DNA of 64,000 nucleotides from Cheilinus undulatus (taxonomy: Eukaryota > Chordata > Actinopteri > Labriformes > Labridae), in NCBI RefSeq assembly GCF_018320785.1, contig NC_054867.1, positions 37,932,355 through 37,996,354 on the forward strand, in the 5' to 3' direction. Both the position numbers and the translations under genes were made by a program. The stretch's first letter is position 1. Each line of letters starts with the position of its first letter. The notes beneath the pieces were generated by a model. The model did not search any database. It was not told where the DNA came from and saw only the letters and a program-made list of their open reading frames with translations. This document shows positions 24,178 through 34,476 of this stretch, piece by piece.

Positions 24178-24552
24178 TAGGGCTGAGAAATTAATTGAAA
24201 ATATTTTCAATCACATAGGGTGAAATACTCTTCGACCTGAAATATGTGTCAAATTACCTGTTATATTTTTTGAGGCAGAAATGTGATGGTCTTTACAGCA
24301 TGCAAATTTTTATGTATGTCTTATCAAAAATGAGAGACATCAAATTATTATTCCTTTCAATACAGCAATCCATATTGAATTTGCAATGAGTCAAAAATAA
24401 TCAACATTAGTCCTTTTTTTAAATTGTAAAGCAGTAGTGTAATCTTCCAAATATTGTGTTCATTATAATATAGAATGATTTATTGATTGCCTGTGTGTTG
24501 GGGGGGGGGGGGGGGGGGTGGCATTTATATTTTCCTAAACCGTGCAGCCCTA
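24178..24552. mobile_element. hAT-type MITE with intact 8-bp target duplication
   Basis: The element starts TAGGGCTG and ends CAGCCCTA. It is flanked on both sides by the identical octamer GTCAGGAC (24170-24177 and 24553-24560), which is the 8-bp duplication made by hAT transposases. It has no coding capacity and includes a 19-base G run at 24500-24518. It lies in the convergent gap between tespa1 and tarbp2. Confidence 0.88.
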
Positions 24553-24804
24553 GTCAGGACCCAAAAGAAGGTCACAAATGTGTGCCTGGTGTATGGAAGC
24601 CCAAAGCAGACATGATTCCATTCTGTTGTGAATTTTGTTTGTTTTCTCAAAGTATTGACTTATCTCGCTATCTTTGGATTGCAAAACGTTGTTTCTCATG
24701 ATGATGAGTTAATTTCACAAGATCTCTAGAAAACAACAAAAACTCATTCATCAGTGTCTTTGACTCTGGAAACGGCATCGAATCTTAATCCTGGCGATGT
24801 CTGG

Positions 24805-24895
24805 TGCATGCTCCCGAACTCTTCCCCAACTCTAGTTCCCCCATATTTCCTGTCTGTCCTATCAAAATAAGGTTAACCCCCCCCCCCCCCCCCCC
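24805..24895 (+). repeat. SINE 3' tail followed by a 19-base C run
   Basis: The tail reads actcttcccc, cccatatttcctgtctgtcc and tatcaaaataagg. It is shared with the SINE copies at 27222-27400 (minus), 44110-44202 (plus) and 60264-60385 (minus). A run of 19 C at 24877-24895 follows directly. Confidence 0.6.
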
Positions 24896-24989
24896 GAAAA
24901 AAATAAAACAATTACGTGATTGGCAACAGATTAAAATAAATAAAATGTATGCATGCATGTTCTCTCAGGGCCTCTGTAATTATGTTTGT

Positions 24990-25150
24990 TCTTTCTCTTC
25001 ATTCAGTGATCTGAGATCCAAACTTCATCATTTTTTATTCAATAAATCTAAGTGGCTGAACATTTTTGGAAATAAGGGTTGTGATTTCTCATTAAGGAGG
25101 TTGTGGTTGGTTTTGAGCTTCAATGAGGTAAGAACCACTGATCTAGAGAA
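24990..25150 (+). repeat. Dispersed repeat related to 58480-58635
   Basis: The order 'taagtggctgaacattt', 'gggttgtgatttctc' and 'taaggagg' is shared almost base for base with the copy near 58530-58590. In both cases it precedes a hAT-like end resembling 'ttgagaacc'. The family is probably a hAT-derived MITE. No coding capacity is seen. Confidence 0.55.
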
Positions 25151-25159
25151 TCACTACCA

Positions 25160-26860
25160 TCATTTTTTTTCATATTAGGAAATTGTGATGAAGTAGAAAT
25201 CAAAGAGGGTGAGATTATAAGAAACAATGCTGGACATAACAAGCGTTAAAAATTAAATTTTGAGACTCCACATAAGAAGACGTGGTAGTTCTGGTCTATG
25301 ATAGCAAAAGTCAAGGGTTAATTAAGGCAGTTTTGGGATTTCAACAGGCTCTTGTAAATGCATTGTTGCTGTATGTTGAAGGGATTTGAGCCAATAGTGA
25401 AGCGATGCAAGACAAATGTAAATTATCGGACTGCAATCTTTATACTTAACTGTGTGTTTTGCATTTTTAGGAGGAATTTGGACCAAAAATTATATATTAA
25501 ATGTCTTTATACTAATGTAGGTAATGCTCAGAGGTCATGTGAGGAGTTTTAGTAGGTTAAAAACATACTTTTGTTAATTATGATGTTTCAGTATGACCTA
25601 CAAAAACAAATGAAACCACAATTGACAAGAGAGACCACTTCTATAACTCTGCTTTTGATGTTAGACAAAGGGATCGTTCCATTTTTTTGTACTTGTGGGA
25701 AGGATTCACTACAAGTGAAAAATTTCACAGCATGGAGAGGATTTGCTCGGTTGTTGAAAAGCGCTCCTTACACTGGTATGAGACAAAATCAGCAGAGATC
25801 AGACTTACAGCTTTGTCAGCAGAGGGGGGACAGAAACCGCACAAATCAAAGGAAGCTTAACTCTTCAAACAATCAAAAGAAAAACTCCAAGTATGGTGAT
25901 TTTCTTTTTTTTGTGTTTGTAAACGTGGAACGTCTGATGATCCCGATGACTGTCTAAATGCCCAAAACAATAATAAAAGCCAAATTTACAAAGGAAATTC
26001 ATGAAAGGGGCAGAAATAACAAACAATTCACATTATTTTCAACCATCACTGTCGCTCCATGAGTCCTTCCTAACTTTAAGACTAGCAAAAAGCTTAGCAG
26101 GGGTCTTCACTGAGATTTTTTAAGTATATTTCAATTCAAAATGCCAAAAAAACATTGACTTTTAAGTATCTACAAATAAGTAAAAGAGGGGAAAAAAGGT
26201 CCAAAAATTAAAATCTTAAAGCCCAACACAAAGAGCATCGGGAAACAGTTTTTAGGGTTCAAAAAAAGAAAAAAAAATTCTCATCAATTCTCATCGGAGC
26301 TCATCTGAAAACAGGGCAGTCTTTAAAATAATAATCCTTGGTATGGAAGCAGCAGAGTCTTTTTCTCTCCACGATCCGGTGCATGGCGTGAAATTTGGTC
26401 TCTTTTTCATCCATTTGAAGAAGAATTCATTAAAGCACCAATAAGTAGCAAATTCTGTAGTCCAATTTCTACAATTTGTTTAAACTTTTGAACTTTTTTG
26501 TAGGATCAGAATTTGTCTGCAATTCTTTGGAGGTCTTCTGTATGAACAACAATTCTAAGTTAAGGTAAAACTTCAGACTTTAAATCTGATGTTGGGCCGA
26601 CGAAGACTGAAGATGAATTTAAATGTTTGGTGATGATGCAAAATGTCAAGGAGAGGGGTTGGGCAACTAAATCTTCATTGGCAATAATAGGAGATCCAAA
26701 AAATTGCTCCAGGAGGGTCGTCAGGGTCACAAAAATAGTCTCGATTTCCAAATTTGAGGTAATTCCTGTTATTTGAATTCATTGCTAAAGTGCCTCTGCC
26801 GTCCTGAATAGAAGTTATCCTGGCACTCTGATGTGGTGAGTTTGGGTCTTAGAGGTGACA
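25160..26860. other. Gap between the convergent tespa1 and tarbp2 genes; part may be tarbp2 3' UTR
   Basis: A 128-codon plus frame at 25571-25957 has no family features and ends in a run-on basic and Asn-rich tail. I treat it as chance. Sequence just left of the tarbp2 stop (26861) should be its 3' UTR, but I find no clear AATAAA on the minus strand close by, so the end is not placed. Confidence 0.4.
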
Positions 26861-28043
26861 TCACTTCCCTCCAGCCATGATTTTGAGGTACTGTAGTGCA
26901 TTGTGGGCCGCGTTGGCTCGAGCAGCATCAATGCTCGGAGCAAAGCCGTGGCACACTGTGATTGGCTGCGTGGAAAGCTCGACCAGACACTGACACAGGC
27001 CGCTCAGACTGCGCTCCTCTGAAACAACAGAGAAGCAATGTTAGACAAAAGAGTCAAAGAGTTTAGTTTTAATTTTGATCACATTTATTTTCATGATCAC
27101 TGCTGCTTCATAAATATTAAAAAAGTTTAAGAACACAGGCATGTCTGAGTCCCCAATACTACATGTCTGCATTGGTTTTTAAGTCTAATAAGAGATCTTT
27201 AGTTATGACCACTTTTGTATTTATTTCTGAGGACAGGACAGCTGAAGAGAGGAAGGAAATATGGGGAGAGAGAGTGGGGGAAGACATGCACCAAGTAGCA
27301 CCAGGATTAGGATTCCAACCTGTGACCAGTGAGTCCAGGACTGTAGTCTACGTATATGAGTGCCTGCTCAATCAACTGAGCTATACTGGCTCCCAGTTAT
27401 GACTGTTTTTCATACACTTTCACGTAAATGTGTCAGTGACAACAAATTCATGCATAAAGTCATCAAATACCAGGTTTACGTAATTAACATTTTTTTCTTA
27501 TAATGTTTGACAGCTTTTATTTTTCAGATTAGTAAGGTATAACTGATCAATTATAAACTGCAACTATGGTTGCCAGAAATGTTGATACTTTTTGTTAATA
27601 TGGTGTTTCTCTGTTGTGTTAGAGAATGATAGTATCACAACGTACCATACTTCAAAAACCTGTCTATTTCATAAGGTAGATTGCGTCAAGGAGCAATGAA
27701 TCCACCAAAACTCCTGTGGCATGTCTAATCTACACAAAAACGTTGGCAACATTCAGTGTGCAGCTTTAGGTTCAGGTTATTTGAGTGTTTCCCAAACTTT
27801 TAGTACAAGCCGTCATGACCCAAAAACTTTATTATCTGTACGTTATTGTTAGAAAGTCTGCCTTCTGTGCTGTCCATGGCTGGTTGGCTGAGCTGATACC
27901 TGGTGCTAGCATGGATATTATTAATTCTGTATTCAATCTGGTCCTTTCTGTTTCACAAGCCTGGAGGAAACCACTTCACCTCTGTCACACAGGATTTCGT
28001 CGAATGTTCGACCCTTTGGGCCTTCAGTGTCTGTCTTGTCTGG

Positions 28044-28084
<41 letters not shown>

Positions 28085-31000
28085 GTTTAGTAGTCAAGCA
28101 TCAATAATTGTGACTGTAGCTCCAGTGGCTGTGGCTGGTAGAGCCTTGTTTTGTGTTTTAATATGGTGGAGAGGGTGAGTGTTATAGAGTGGAGCCCCTA
28201 TGTGCCTATCATGTGCTCTGCAGACATAAATGTCACATTAAATATTGTAGCAAAGACATTAGGAAGACTCAATTGGTGATCAAAAAATGATCCTGCGACC
28301 CAACCGTGGATCCCAACCCAGACTTTGGCAATGACTTCTTTATTTGTATCTGTAGGTAGAACAGTAAAACATACTAAACCATGAGACAAATCTCAATAGA
28401 AGATATAAGTGCTAAAAATGGTAAAGATGATAAAACAAAACCTATTAAAGTGCTTAAGGTTCCACAAATCAGGCCATAAAGAGAAATTTCAATCATATAA
28501 AATCACTTAAATCAGTGGTTCTCCAACTTTTTTGCTCAAAGTCCCCCCTACTTGAATCTTAGAAAATTTGAGCCCACCTTGGACTTAATAAATAGAAAAA
28601 GAGCTGCGGTTAAAAATCAATATCAGCTTTTAATGTTTCATTGCTAAAACTCTAAGAAAATGGTTCTACATATTTTTTTCTTACAAATACACCTATTAAA
28701 TAAAGTATATAATTAGTTTTTACTTATATTTAGTATTTACTTTAATTAGTATTTACTAATCTTGAGAACCTCAGATCCGAAGGCCTTGCACCTCCTGAGA
28801 TCTCTAGGGCCCCCTTAGGGGGTTCCAGATCCCAGGTTGAGAATCAAGGACTTAAATGACTAACTTTGAATTAAGTCATGATAAAAATAGGTTTAAGACT
28901 TAAATAAATGGTATCTAGATGCAAATGTCCTTTTGGCTTGTTTAGTTCAGTGACAGCAGCAGGGACAAAGCTTCTTTTGTATGCTCTGTTCTGCACTTTG
29001 GTGCTAAAAACCACCGTTCAGGAGAAGCTGAAAACAGATGGAGGGAGGGGGGGAGTCATTGTTTAAGACAGAGTCAGCTAAACGCTGTCACCGTCTTGCA
29101 TACAGGGACACTGAGCTGAACTACAACTCAACAATCAGCCACAGAAGTCTGCCTTCAATTTTTAAATTAATTAATTCAAAACAAGAAATTAACAGACATA
29201 GAGGGCTTTTGATGTCTAGTTTTGTTGCTGTGGTATGAAAAAAAATATTGGTGGACTTTAGTATCACACCAAAGTTTAAAACTCGCATAACAGCAACCCC
29301 AGCTACAACTGCAAAATATTTTCAGATGATAGACAATTATGATCAAATCTCACTATAAGCCTCTTTAATAATATAATAATAATAACTTTAATGTTAGGCC
29401 AAGCAATCTCTTAAATACATCAGAAAAAAATCAAATGCTAAAACCTAGGAAAACAAGCAACCCTTTAAATTTATAATCATCAAATAGCTGAGCATATAGT
29501 ACTCAAAGTAAGAGTTTGCCGTTGTATGAGTATTACAAATTGTATGAGCAAAAGTGTGTTAAACTCATGAATTCTAGCTTCTTGAAATATTGTGCAAATT
29601 AAAAAAATAGTCATCACTCTGCATGAACTTATCAGTTTTAAGTTCTGTTTAATCTGTTCTGTGACGTCCACACAACATGCAGCTGCAGGCCACAGCCTCT
29701 ATATCTGATGAAAGTAGCAGCATCCACACAGGATGACATTTGTTTAGTGGTGTGCTGTTATCAGTCATACTACATCCGTTACCAAGAATATGGTTTAATC
29801 TTTCATTTGGGTTTGTTTAAAAAAGCAGATGGGAAAGTAGAAAGAAGTCTCCCATGACAAAATAAAGCCAGATGACTGTAACAAGTCTCATCATAGTCAC
29901 AGAGTGTAGACTATAGCGGTGCTGCTGTTTGTGAGCTTACCTAGATCCAGGTAACTGACGTCGAAGCGCTGCTCAGCGGAGAGGTCGCTCAGCAGAGAGC
30001 AGAAGTTGGAGTCAGAGGGCATGCCCAGAGGATGACTGCGGAGCTGCAGGATCTTCTCTCCAGCAGAGTTACGCAGAGAGTCCCATGTGCAGCTGAAGCC
30101 TTTATTCTTCCCCGACTCTGCTCTGTTCCCCATGTGCTTTGGGGCAAAAAGGGGAAGCTGTTAAAGACACCGTAATTGTCTGCTAACAAGATTCATGGCA
30201 TTATTATCTAACGTGGAAATATGACGTTTTAAATACAAAACTTCAATATTACAGATACAAGTGATTAGGCTTAATCAGCTGGTTCAAGGACAAAGTTAAC
30301 ACATAGTTTCTGCCTGTTTTCTCACCATGTTGAATGTGTCTTCTTCTGTGTCGGCATCATTGCTCGTCCTCAGGTCTACCGGGACATCATGTATTCGTGA
30401 TAACATCTTTGCTGCTGCATTTCTTTTGGCTAACTTCTTGGAGGTTCCACTTCCTGCAGACAGACAGGAGATTGATAAATATTGCTCAAATCATGACCAT
30501 AGACTGATAAAGACCCTGACTCAGTAAGTTAGATTCAATGAAAACTGCTAAGAATAAACAACTAGAGGCTCTTAACCTTGCTTTTTTCTATTGGCATGAC
30601 TTTATTTTGTCAGTACTTCAAGTGTTGAGTATGTAATGAGATGGTATTATTTTACCAATTTCCACAAATCTCTCAACTCTGCAGGTCATGGTAAACTCTT
30701 TGCGATGTGCGGGGCCAGACTCCTGGGTGACGGTGTACTCTGGTAAACGCCATCCTTTCTGCACCACCAGTTCCTAGATAGATAGGTAGAGAGGAACACA
30801 CTCTTATAACTGTAAATGCTACAGATTGTCAATGAACACTGAAAGTAAAAAAAACACTGCAGTAGATATCTATTTACCTGCAGAGCTCCTACAGGGTTAC
30901 ATTCAGACTGCTGAGAACTACCCGAGGACTTCATCTCTGACTGCGAGCTGTGGAGGATAAGATAAAACTATCTGCTGATTCTGGTGCCTCATTTTATCCC

Positions 31001-33742
31001 GTTAAAATCTTTGAATCAGGTCAAAGAAACAAACATACCCATCACCATCTGTAGACACGTCAACCCCAATAAACCCGTCAACTCCAACACCAACTCCGGC
31101 AGGACCTCCGAGGCCTCCTTTGAGCATCTTCAGAGCAGCCTCGGCTGCTTTGTGCTTGGCTGCCTTCTTGCTGGGCCCTTGGCCGGTGCAGCTGATCTCT
31201 CCGACGGAGACGCGGAAAGTGAAGTTGGGCTGGTGGGCCTGTCCCTCGGCCTTCAGCAGGTCATACACTGGGGTCTTGCCTATCCGCGTTCCATACTCCT
31301 GCAGCAGACTGATGGGCGTCTTTCCGGGATTCACAGCCAGCATTTGCTCAATACTGAATAAAAGAAAATCTCAGGATGAAGGAGCCTGTTGATCATCAGT
31401 TTGTTTATTTATAAATCTCATTTATACATAGAAAAAATCTGTAGTTCTTTGCATATCAGTTTGGTTCATCGTCTTTCTTCTGTCATGATTACACTGTTTA
31501 CATTATTTGTAGTTAATATTATCAATGCTGAAGTAAACTGGGGTGATAAAAATTTTTTGTAACCTCATTATAACTAACTTTAAGACTCAAAACTCTTAAT
31601 AGTTGGTTAAAATAGTTACGATAGTTGTCTTGTTACCAGCATAACTTTATACTTTATATAGATGAGGACAAAATCATTACCCCACCCATTAAAATTTCAT
31701 TTTTTTTAAAGTATTTCCTAAGTGCTGTTAAACAGAGAAAGGAATTTTAACACAGCTTTTCCAAACATCCGTGTTTTAACTTGGATGCTAACATTATTAT
31801 TTTGCACACAGAAACAAAATCATTTCACGCAAAAAAACTACCAGGGTCAAGATTATTAGGCCCCCTTGATGCCAAGAGTCAATTGTGTCTCCTTTTTGCT
31901 GGATAGCAGCCTGCAGTTGTTTGCAGTAGTTTTCAACAAGTCTTAGACACATCTCCTGAGGAATCCCAGCCCATTCTTCTTTGGTGAATCTCTCAAGCCC
32001 CTCCAGATTTGATGGGCTTCTGGCATGGACCTTGGTCTCCAAGTCAACCCACAGATTTTAAATGGGATTCAAGTCAGACGTGCAGTTTTTTTCTTAGTCT
32101 GCAACCTCTCAGTCCATTCTGATTGTCTTCTTTCAGACTACTATTCCTGACTTAGCCAAGTCATTCACTAGTGTCTTGGCAGTTGTTCTAGGGTTTTTGG
32201 ACACATCTATCACTAGTTTTCTTTCCAGAGTCTTTGAAACCTTTCCCCTTCCCCTGCCAGGCTTGTTCTGTACTGTAAGGCTCTTATTTGAATTTCTTAA
32301 TGATACTTCTTACTCCAGGTTGCACGGCGGCACAGGGGTTAGAGCCCTGATGCCTCACAGCAAGAGGGTTCCTGGTTCGCTTCCCAGTCAGGGCCTTTCT
32401 GTGTGGAGTTTGCGTGTTCTCCCATGCATGCGTGGGTTCTCTCCGGGTACTCCAGCTTCCTCCCACCACCAAAAACAAGCTCATTAGGTTGATTGATCAC
32501 CTTAAATTGGCTGTAGGTGTGAATGTGAGCGTGCCTGGTGCCTGCCAGCCCTGCGATTGACTGGCTAACAGTCCAGGGTGTACCCTGGCACTTGCCCGAT
32601 GACAGCTGGGATAGGCTCCAGCCCCCCGCAACCCCCAACGGGATAAGCGGTATAGAAAATGGATGGATGGATGGACTTCTTGCTCCAGTCCTTGACACTT
32701 GGAAAAGCGGTGATAACTTCGTATATTCTTCTCCTGCTTTGTGAGCTTCAACAATGCTTTTTTTCCAAGTCCAGACTGGTATCTTTTGTTTTTGCCATGA
32801 TGTTTTCTCCAGTGACAGCTCAAACCCTCAAGTTTTTAAACTATGTGTGAAGTGGAAGATAACGCTCAGTTTAAACTTGATTTTACCAGCTTTAAGCACC
32901 ACGAAGTTAAAGCTCATCATTGCACAACCGGGGTTTGTCCTACAGGTCAACAAAAAGGTCAGCTCTAAAGGGGCTTATACTTTACACCCTGGTAGTTTTT
33001 CAGTTTTCATAAAATAATTTTGTTTCTGTGTGCAACGTGAAATAATGTTTTTAATGTTTTTAAAACTCGGATGTTTAGGAAAACTGTGCAAAAAAATCCT
33101 TTCTCTATTTAACTGAACTTGGGAAATTCTTTAAAAATCATAGGGGGCTAATAATTTCGCCCCAGTTTTTTCCCAGGAGAATCTAAATAAAATAATCATA
33201 CATAAAAATTCATAACCCCCAATCTTCTAGCTTCATATCAACTGCTAAATTATAAAAAATGTCATGTTATCGTGTTGTGAATCTAATTACCTGGTAAGTG
33301 GGTATGGTGAGATCTACATGTTGTAGCATCTCTGGGATTAGCATCGATCAAAAGTGACGATACAGAGGAATTGAAACGGGCTTTAAATAAATAAATTAAT
33401 CTTCATTTGTACTGAGGTAATTTATGACCAATGTTTTCTCAAGATGACCGCATTTAATTTTAATATCAATGACGAAACTTTAAAAAGCTGCTTCAAACAG
33501 ACGTCTACTTTTCTCTGTTGAATCTAGCAAGGGCATTTCATAACAAACATAATGTCAATGTGTGGAGCAGAATAATCCAGGGGCACAGCTTTAACAGAAC
33601 AAATAATGATAAAACGTTTGATTAAAAGAGTCTGTTTGTGATACTGTCTGCCGTAACACTGAGCTAGCTTAGCATGAGTGAAGCTCTACCTGGAGCACCC
33701 GGAGTTTCTCTTCCAGCTGTCCGATGCTGTCTCGTCGTTCAT
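26861..33742 (-). CDS. tarbp2: tarbp2, TAR RNA-binding protein 2 (TRBP), Dicer partner
   Basis: Seven exons join in frame on the minus strand: 33690-33742, 31039-31353, 30878-30947, 30656-30773, 30326-30453, 29941-30136 and 26861-27018. They give 1038 nt, or 345 residues. The start is [18 protein letters not shown], split across intron 1 inside the AGT serine codon. dsRBD1 lies at about 27-93 ([37 protein letters not shown]). A Gly-rich linker follows, then [12 protein letters not shown]. dsRBD2 lies at about 143-212 ([32 protein letters not shown]). The third, protein-binding domain covers about 245-342 ([48 protein letters not shown]). TRBP helps Dicer process pre-miRNA and load Argonaute, and it restrains PKR. 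The [12 protein letters not shown] and [10 protein letters not shown] motifs distinguish it from the paralogue prkra. Human TRBP is 366 residues. Confidence 0.95.
27222..27400 (-). repeat. tRNA-headed SINE in the last tarbp2 intron
   Basis: On the minus strand the head reads agctcagttgattgagcagg (box A-like) and ggttggaatcc (box B-like). The body follows with tgcatgtcttcccccactct, then a ccccatatttcc and tctcttcagctgtcctgtcc tail. Tails of the same family occur at 24805, 44110 and 60264. Confidence 0.75.
27783..28335. mobile_element. hAT-like nonautonomous repeat containing a T30-class tract
   Basis: The left edge reads tttcccaaacttttagtaca and the right edge gatcccaacccagactttgg. These are imperfect inverted ends of the 'position-and-order' type common to fish hAT MITEs, and the ends carry 'tgaccc' and 'gcgacccaacc' motifs. 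A poly(T) run of about 29 bases lies at 28049-28077. No transposase is present. The element boundaries are approximate. Confidence 0.45.
28513..28849. mobile_element. hAT-type MITE with exact 8-bp target duplication
   Basis: The element begins CAGTGGTTCTCCAACTTTTT and ends CAGGTTGAGAATCAAGG, imperfect inverted ends of the same hAT group as 50630-50933. It is flanked by ACTTAAAT on both sides (28505-28512 and 28850-28857). It is 337 bp long, has no coding capacity and lies in the last tarbp2 intron. Confidence 0.87.
31664..33165 (-). mobile_element. Tc1-like transposon with two-tier (IR/DR) terminal repeats in tarbp2 intron 1
   Basis: Both ends carry long imperfect inverted repeats of about 200 bases. 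Each has an outer and an inner motif. The outer motif is gacaaaatcattacccc at 31667 and its mirror gggggctaataatttcgccc at 33143-33162. The inner motif is accagggtcaagattattag (31840-31859) with its mirror at 32967-32995. This is the IR/DR layout of Sleeping-Beauty-like Tc1 elements. Minus-strand transposase C-terminal sequence reads [20 protein letters not shown] and EYC-like [17 protein letters not shown] (32040-31880). The rest of the transposase is missing or broken, and a SINE has landed inside. Confidence 0.83.
32319..32674 (+). repeat. Full-length tRNA-derived SINE nested in the Tc1 element
   Basis: The head reads gcacggcggcacaggggtta (box A region) and cctggttcgcttccc (box B). The body follows with ctgtgtggagtttgcgtgtt and tgcgtgggttctctccgggt, and the tail is ggataagcggtatagaaaa followed by GGATGGATGGATGG. 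It is bounded by acttcttactccag (32305-32318) and acttcttgctccag (32675-32688), a 14-bp target duplication with one mismatch. It is therefore younger than the Tc1 copy. A 3' piece of the same family opens the window. Confidence 0.9.
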
Positions 33743-33929
33743 TCCCTATTTCACACAGACAGAGCCGATCGCTTTCGGATGGTTAATCCCCCCACTAAAA
33801 CAATCACTTTCTTTCATTTGACGGGATTATCCCAGACAGATGATCACCCAACGATTTATAAACGCAGAGCAGAAGAAACCCGCTTTACGCTCCGACAGAA
33901 CACAGCGGAGTGTTCTTCAGGGTGCACAG

Positions 33930-33975
33930 ATATGACGTCAACAGAGTCCCGCGAAACTTGAATTCCCATTGGTTG
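33930..33975 (-). promoter_or_regulatory. tarbp2 promoter: CRE, E2F-like and CCAAT sites
   Basis: About 190-230 bases upstream of the tarbp2 ATG lie a perfect palindromic CRE TGACGTCA (33933-33940), an E2F-like TTTCGCGGGA read on the minus strand (about 33947-33956) and a CCAAT box (ATTGG on plus at 33968-33972). There is no TATA. The cluster is symmetric enough to serve both directions, and a plus-strand exon lies at 34404-34476. Confidence 0.6.
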
Positions 33976-34403
33976 GTGGATGCGTTGGGTTGGCTCGTTT
34001 TAAACACCACAGAACGCCAACGAAGATTGAGTAAAGATTTTTCGCTTACACTGTGAGGACGGTGCACGCTGAAATAAATTCAAACAACCTCCTCGTGACT
34101 GTGAGTGCCATCACAACATAACAGGTGATGGCCGAATACAGATATTACCCTCAGAGATGGGGAAATTATTAAACAGCAAAACTACAACAAAAAAATAACA
34201 TCCAGCAACGGTACACCGCCCATCTAAAGTGTGAATAAAGTAAAAACTAGCTTCGGTAACTCAGGTATCACCGCATTAGCTAGTTAGTGCCGTAAAAGAA
34301 ACCGTTTAACGCAAATGTATAAAATGTAAAGGCCTGGGTTTTAAAGATAAATGGATACTAATTCAAAGAATGAAGGTACTCATAAGTGTTTGTTTTTTTT
34401 CAG

Positions 34404-34476
34404 CTGAAATCTTCGGGTAAAAGCTGTAAAGACAACCGCCGCAGAAGAAAATACCCCAGAGAATGAAAATGCCAAG
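34404..34476 (+). ncRNA. Candidate exon of a divergent transcript (coding status unknown)
   Basis: A strong acceptor (T8 then cag) and a strong donor (AAG/gtaagtg) bound 73 bases on the plus strand, about 430 bases from the tarbp2 promoter cluster. One frame reads KAVKTTAAEENTPENENAK through to the donor. The bases also contain ATGAAAATG near the end, so it could be a 5' exon. No partner exon is recognisable downstream before sp7. It may be a divergent lncRNA or the start of a gene whose other exons I cannot see. Confidence 0.35.

Noticed and set aside
25571-25957. 128-codon plus-strand open frame between tespa1 and tarbp2
   Set aside because: It lacks any family motif and sits in probable 3' flanking DNA. 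No upstream promoter or splice context was found.
23272-26860. An npff gene next to tarbp2, expected from human gene order
   Set aside because: I found no PQRFGR-type peptide precursor on either strand in this gap.
30984-31392. Plus-strand frames of 125 and 90 codons
   Set aside because: These are antisense shadows of the tarbp2 exon at 31039-31353, kept open by its G+C content.
32330-32390. tRNA gene suggested by box A and box B sequences
   Set aside because: The boxes belong to the head of a SINE that has a SINE body, a GATGG tail and target duplications. The other tRNA-like heads (27222, 36566, 43560, 60264) are rejected for the same reason.
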